In this document: positions 61,686 through 64,000 of the stretch, in pieces
Layout of the letters: the number at the start of each line of letters is the position of its first letter
Numbering within the stretch: position 1 is the stretch's first letter
Source of the DNA: Chloroflexota bacterium
GTDB taxonomy: Bacteria > Chloroflexota > UBA11872
Direction of reading: 5' to 3'
DNA: 64,000 nt
Assembly (NCBI GenBank): GCA_026707585.1
Contig: JAPOWQ010000029.1
Coordinates: 62,001-126,000, forward strand
The notes under the pieces: generated by a model
What the model was told of the DNA's origin: nothing
The model's database searches: none
Seen by the model: the letters and a program-made list of their open reading frames with translations, nothing else
Position numbers and translations under genes: made by a program

Positions 61686-63490
61686 CCGGCGGCCGGCTCG
61701 ACGTCGGGTAGCTGCCAGGCCTCAATCGCCCGTTGGGCGTTAGCGGTCAGCAGAAGGTTGGCGGCCGGCGCCGCGGCGGCGGCGCGAATCTCGGACGACG
61801 TGACGAGTTGCCCGAGTTGCGTGCCGTCGGCGCGAAAGACGGCCAGCGCGCGCTCCGACGTCTGGGCAATGACGTAGGCGTCGGTGACGAGCAATCGCTC
61901 CACCGCCAGCCCGGGCACCTGCCATAACTCGGTCCCAGTCACACTGAACGCCGCCAGGCCGTTCGGCCCGGCCAACACGATGGTGTCGGCGGCCGGCAGG
62001 CGGGCCGCGGCCGACGAGGGATAGCCGATCTGCCACACGAGATCGCCGCGGGCGCTGTCGAAGATCTGCGAACTGCGGTCGGTGACGGCCACGGTGTGCT
62101 CACCAGTCTGGGTAAACAAGACCTTGTGCACTTCGCCGTCGACGCCGAAGCGCTGACCCAGGTTTCCGGCGGGTGTGATCAGCACGATGTGGTTTTCCCC
62201 CCGGTTGTTGGAGGAGGCGACGGCCACGGTTCCGGTGTCCGGGTTGAGGGCGACGTCGGCGGCGCTGATGTAGGCCCGGGTGGGTCCCCAGAGCTGACCG
62301 GAGTGCCCAAAGGCGAAGACGTGCCCCACGTCGCTGGCATTGGTGGAGCGCACCACGAGCCAGTCGCCGCCGGGCGCGAATACCACGTCCTCAAGCAACT
62401 GGTTGTCGGGGCGGGCGGGCGAGCGCCAGATCGACCGGCCTTCGGCATCGAGCAGCAGGAGATCGAACCCATGGGCGGCCATGAGTTGGCCGTTGCCGGA
62501 CACGGCCGCGCGGGACAGCGGGATCTTGAGATTGCGCGTCCAGCGCGAGTCGCCGTCGGGGCCAAATGCCGCGACGGCGCCGTTGCGCGCGATGGCGAGC
62601 ACGAGCTCGGCCTGGTCGGAGGCCGCGAGGGCCGTGATGTCGAAGTCGGTACGAGCCAGCCAGGCGCGCTCGGTCCAGCGGCCGGCGGACGGGGCCCGCA
62701 CGTCAGTGAGTTTGAAGGCCAGATCGACGACGTCTTCAATTCGGGTCGCGAGGCCGTCGAGCTGCCATTCGCGGGCCGCGGCGTCGGCTTCGTCCGGGCT
62801 GGGATAGCGACCCGCTTCGACCCACCGCCGGAAGACGCGAGACATGCGGAGCGTGGGAAGACGCTGGCCGATTCGGGCCCGCGCCGCGCTCTCGTCGTCG
62901 AAGGGCCCAACCAGCACGGCCAGCATGGGAACCCGAACGACATCGAACTGGAACTCGCCCAGCTCGGCGATGGTCGCCAGCAGCCAGTCTTTGGCGCGGC
63001 CCGGCCCGACGGCCTCGGCGAAGGCGCCGACGGCGGATCGCGCGCGCTTTTGCAGGGTGATGACGTGCACGAGGCGCTCGGGTTCCTCGAGTTCCTCGTA
63101 CGCGCGCAGCGTGGGGATGATCTCGACCAGGGCGTCGACGGCCGTGGTGAGATGCCGGTGCGCCGGGACGGCCGTCGCGGGCGGGTTGAGCGGGACGAGA
63201 GCCTGGCCCAGGGCGCCAATGGCTTCGAATCGAGCCTGGGCGGCAGCCGCGAACTGCTCGGGAGTCTGGGACCCGGCGGCCAGTTCGCGGATGTTGAGTT
63301 CCAGCGTGCGCACGACGTCGAGCGAGTCAGTGGCGACGGTGAGCGCGGGCTCCCAATACGGCCGGGCGCCCAAGCTGACCGCCGGGGGCGCGGGTTCGCC
63401 GCAGGCCGCGGCGAACGCGGCGAGCGCGGCGGCCGCGGATGCGGCCAGGAAGCCTCGCCGCGAGGCGTCGCGCCGCTGCGGTGGGCGCAC
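61682..63490 (-). CDS. Lipoprotein with probable PQQ/YVTN-like beta-propeller
   Basis: 602 aa from the GTG at 63490, 8 nt after the miaB stop. Signal with twin Arg (SRRGFLAAS) and lipobox Cys30 (FAAACGE). Residues about 40-280 are helical and unassigned. From about 290 to the end, repeated strands such as DGDSRWTRNLKIPLSRA, SGQLWGPTRA, GDLVWQIGYPS and GTELWQVPGLAV resemble outer-membrane-assembly/PQQ-type propeller blades. Probably an extracytoplasmic sensor or scaffold; no enzyme motif. Confidence 0.65.
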   Translation of the reverse strand: MRPPQRRDASRRGFLAASAAAALAAFAAACGEPAPPAVSLGARPYWEPALTVATDSLDVVRTLELNIRELAAGSQTPEQFAAAAQARFEAIGALGQALVPLNPPATAVPAHRHLTTAVDALVEIIPTLRAYEELEEPERLVHVITLQKRARSAVGAFAEAVGPGRAKDWLLATIAELGEFQFDVVRVPMLAVLVGPFDDESAARARIGQRLPTLRMSRVFRRWVEAGRYPSPDEADAAAREWQLDGLATRIEDVVDLAFKLTDVRAPSAGRWTERAWLARTDFDITALAASDQAELVLAIARNGAVAAFGPDGDSRWTRNLKIPLSRAAVSGNGQLMAAHGFDLLLLDAEGRSIWRSPARPDNQLLEDVVFAPGGDWLVVRSTNASDVGHVFAFGHSGQLWGPTRAYISAADVALNPDTGTVAVASSNNRGENHIVLITPAGNLGQRFGVDGEVHKVLFTQTGEHTVAVTDRSSQIFDSARGDLVWQIGYPSSAAARLPAADTIVLAGPNGLAAFSVTGTELWQVPGLAVERLLVTDAYVIAQTSERALAVFRADGTQLGQLVTSSEIRAAAAAPAANLLLTANAQRAIEAWQLPDVEPAAG

Positions 63491-63497
63491 GCGGATG

Positions 63498-64000
<503 letters not shown>

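Overview
The window is high-GC, densely coded chromosomal DNA from a bacterium. It most likely belongs to the Chloroflexota (SAR202/Dehalococcoidia-like). This is inferred from several things together: a Tat/lipobox solute-binding protein with a long Val-Glu-Lys stalk, an HspR-type heat-shock operon, MurT-GatD, DUF2344 and DUF2851 proteins, many GTG/TTG starts, and a probably leaderless lon mRNA. The assignment is not proven. No rRNA and only one tRNA (Lys, CUU) were seen.

Layout. (1) 1-10.6 kb is a catabolic/transport region. A minus-strand run holds a Gfo/Idh oxidoreductase, a nitrilase-fold hydrolase, an OppC-type permease and a solute-binding protein cut by the left edge. A plus-strand pair follows (class III aminotransferase, D-2-hydroxyacid dehydrogenase), then minus-strand genes for a beta-propeller protein, a DapA-family lyase/synthase and a glycoside-hydrolase-like protein. 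(2) 10.7-30.8 kb is mostly housekeeping and small enzymes: methyltransferases, tRNA-Lys, Nif3-like protein, DUF5069, a kinase-fold protein, DUF2344, HNH nuclease, macrodomain, CocE-type hydrolase, MurT-GatD, Rieske protein, HIT protein, LysA, an enolase-superfamily enzyme, RadC, and a membrane-anchored gamma-carbonic-anhydrase-like protein. (3) 30.8-40.9 kb is an accessory region poor in genes. It holds 731-bp tandem repeats, many short hairpin repeats, a visibly AT-richer island with a broken phage terminase and an AbiJ-like defence candidate, a secreted/membrane protein pair, a possible 28-aa peptide, an SDR and a solitary GIY-YIG nuclease bracketed by hairpin repeats. (4) 40.9-47.6 kb is the shikimate operon aroF-aroA-aroE-aroC-aroK-aroB on the minus strand. 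It is preceded by an attenuator-like leader, and every internal gap is filled by palindromic repeats. (5) 47.7-58 kb holds a DUF2851 protein and then a proteostasis operon, lon-dnaK-grpE-dnaJ-hspR-clpC, with a promoter overlapped by a HAIR-like HspR operator. (6) 58-64 kb holds a creatininase-family hydrolase, Nudix, an Eis-like acetyltransferase, an anchored hypothetical protein, a lipoprotein with a probable beta-propeller, and the 3' part of miaB.

The strongest leads are: the HAIR/HspR wiring of a combined Lon-DnaK-ClpC operon; the aro leader with a Tyr/Phe-containing mini-ORF, long stem and terminator; the GIY-YIG gene sitting among dispersed hairpin repeats whose arms show compensatory changes; the 731-bp array; and the defence/prophage-remnant island.
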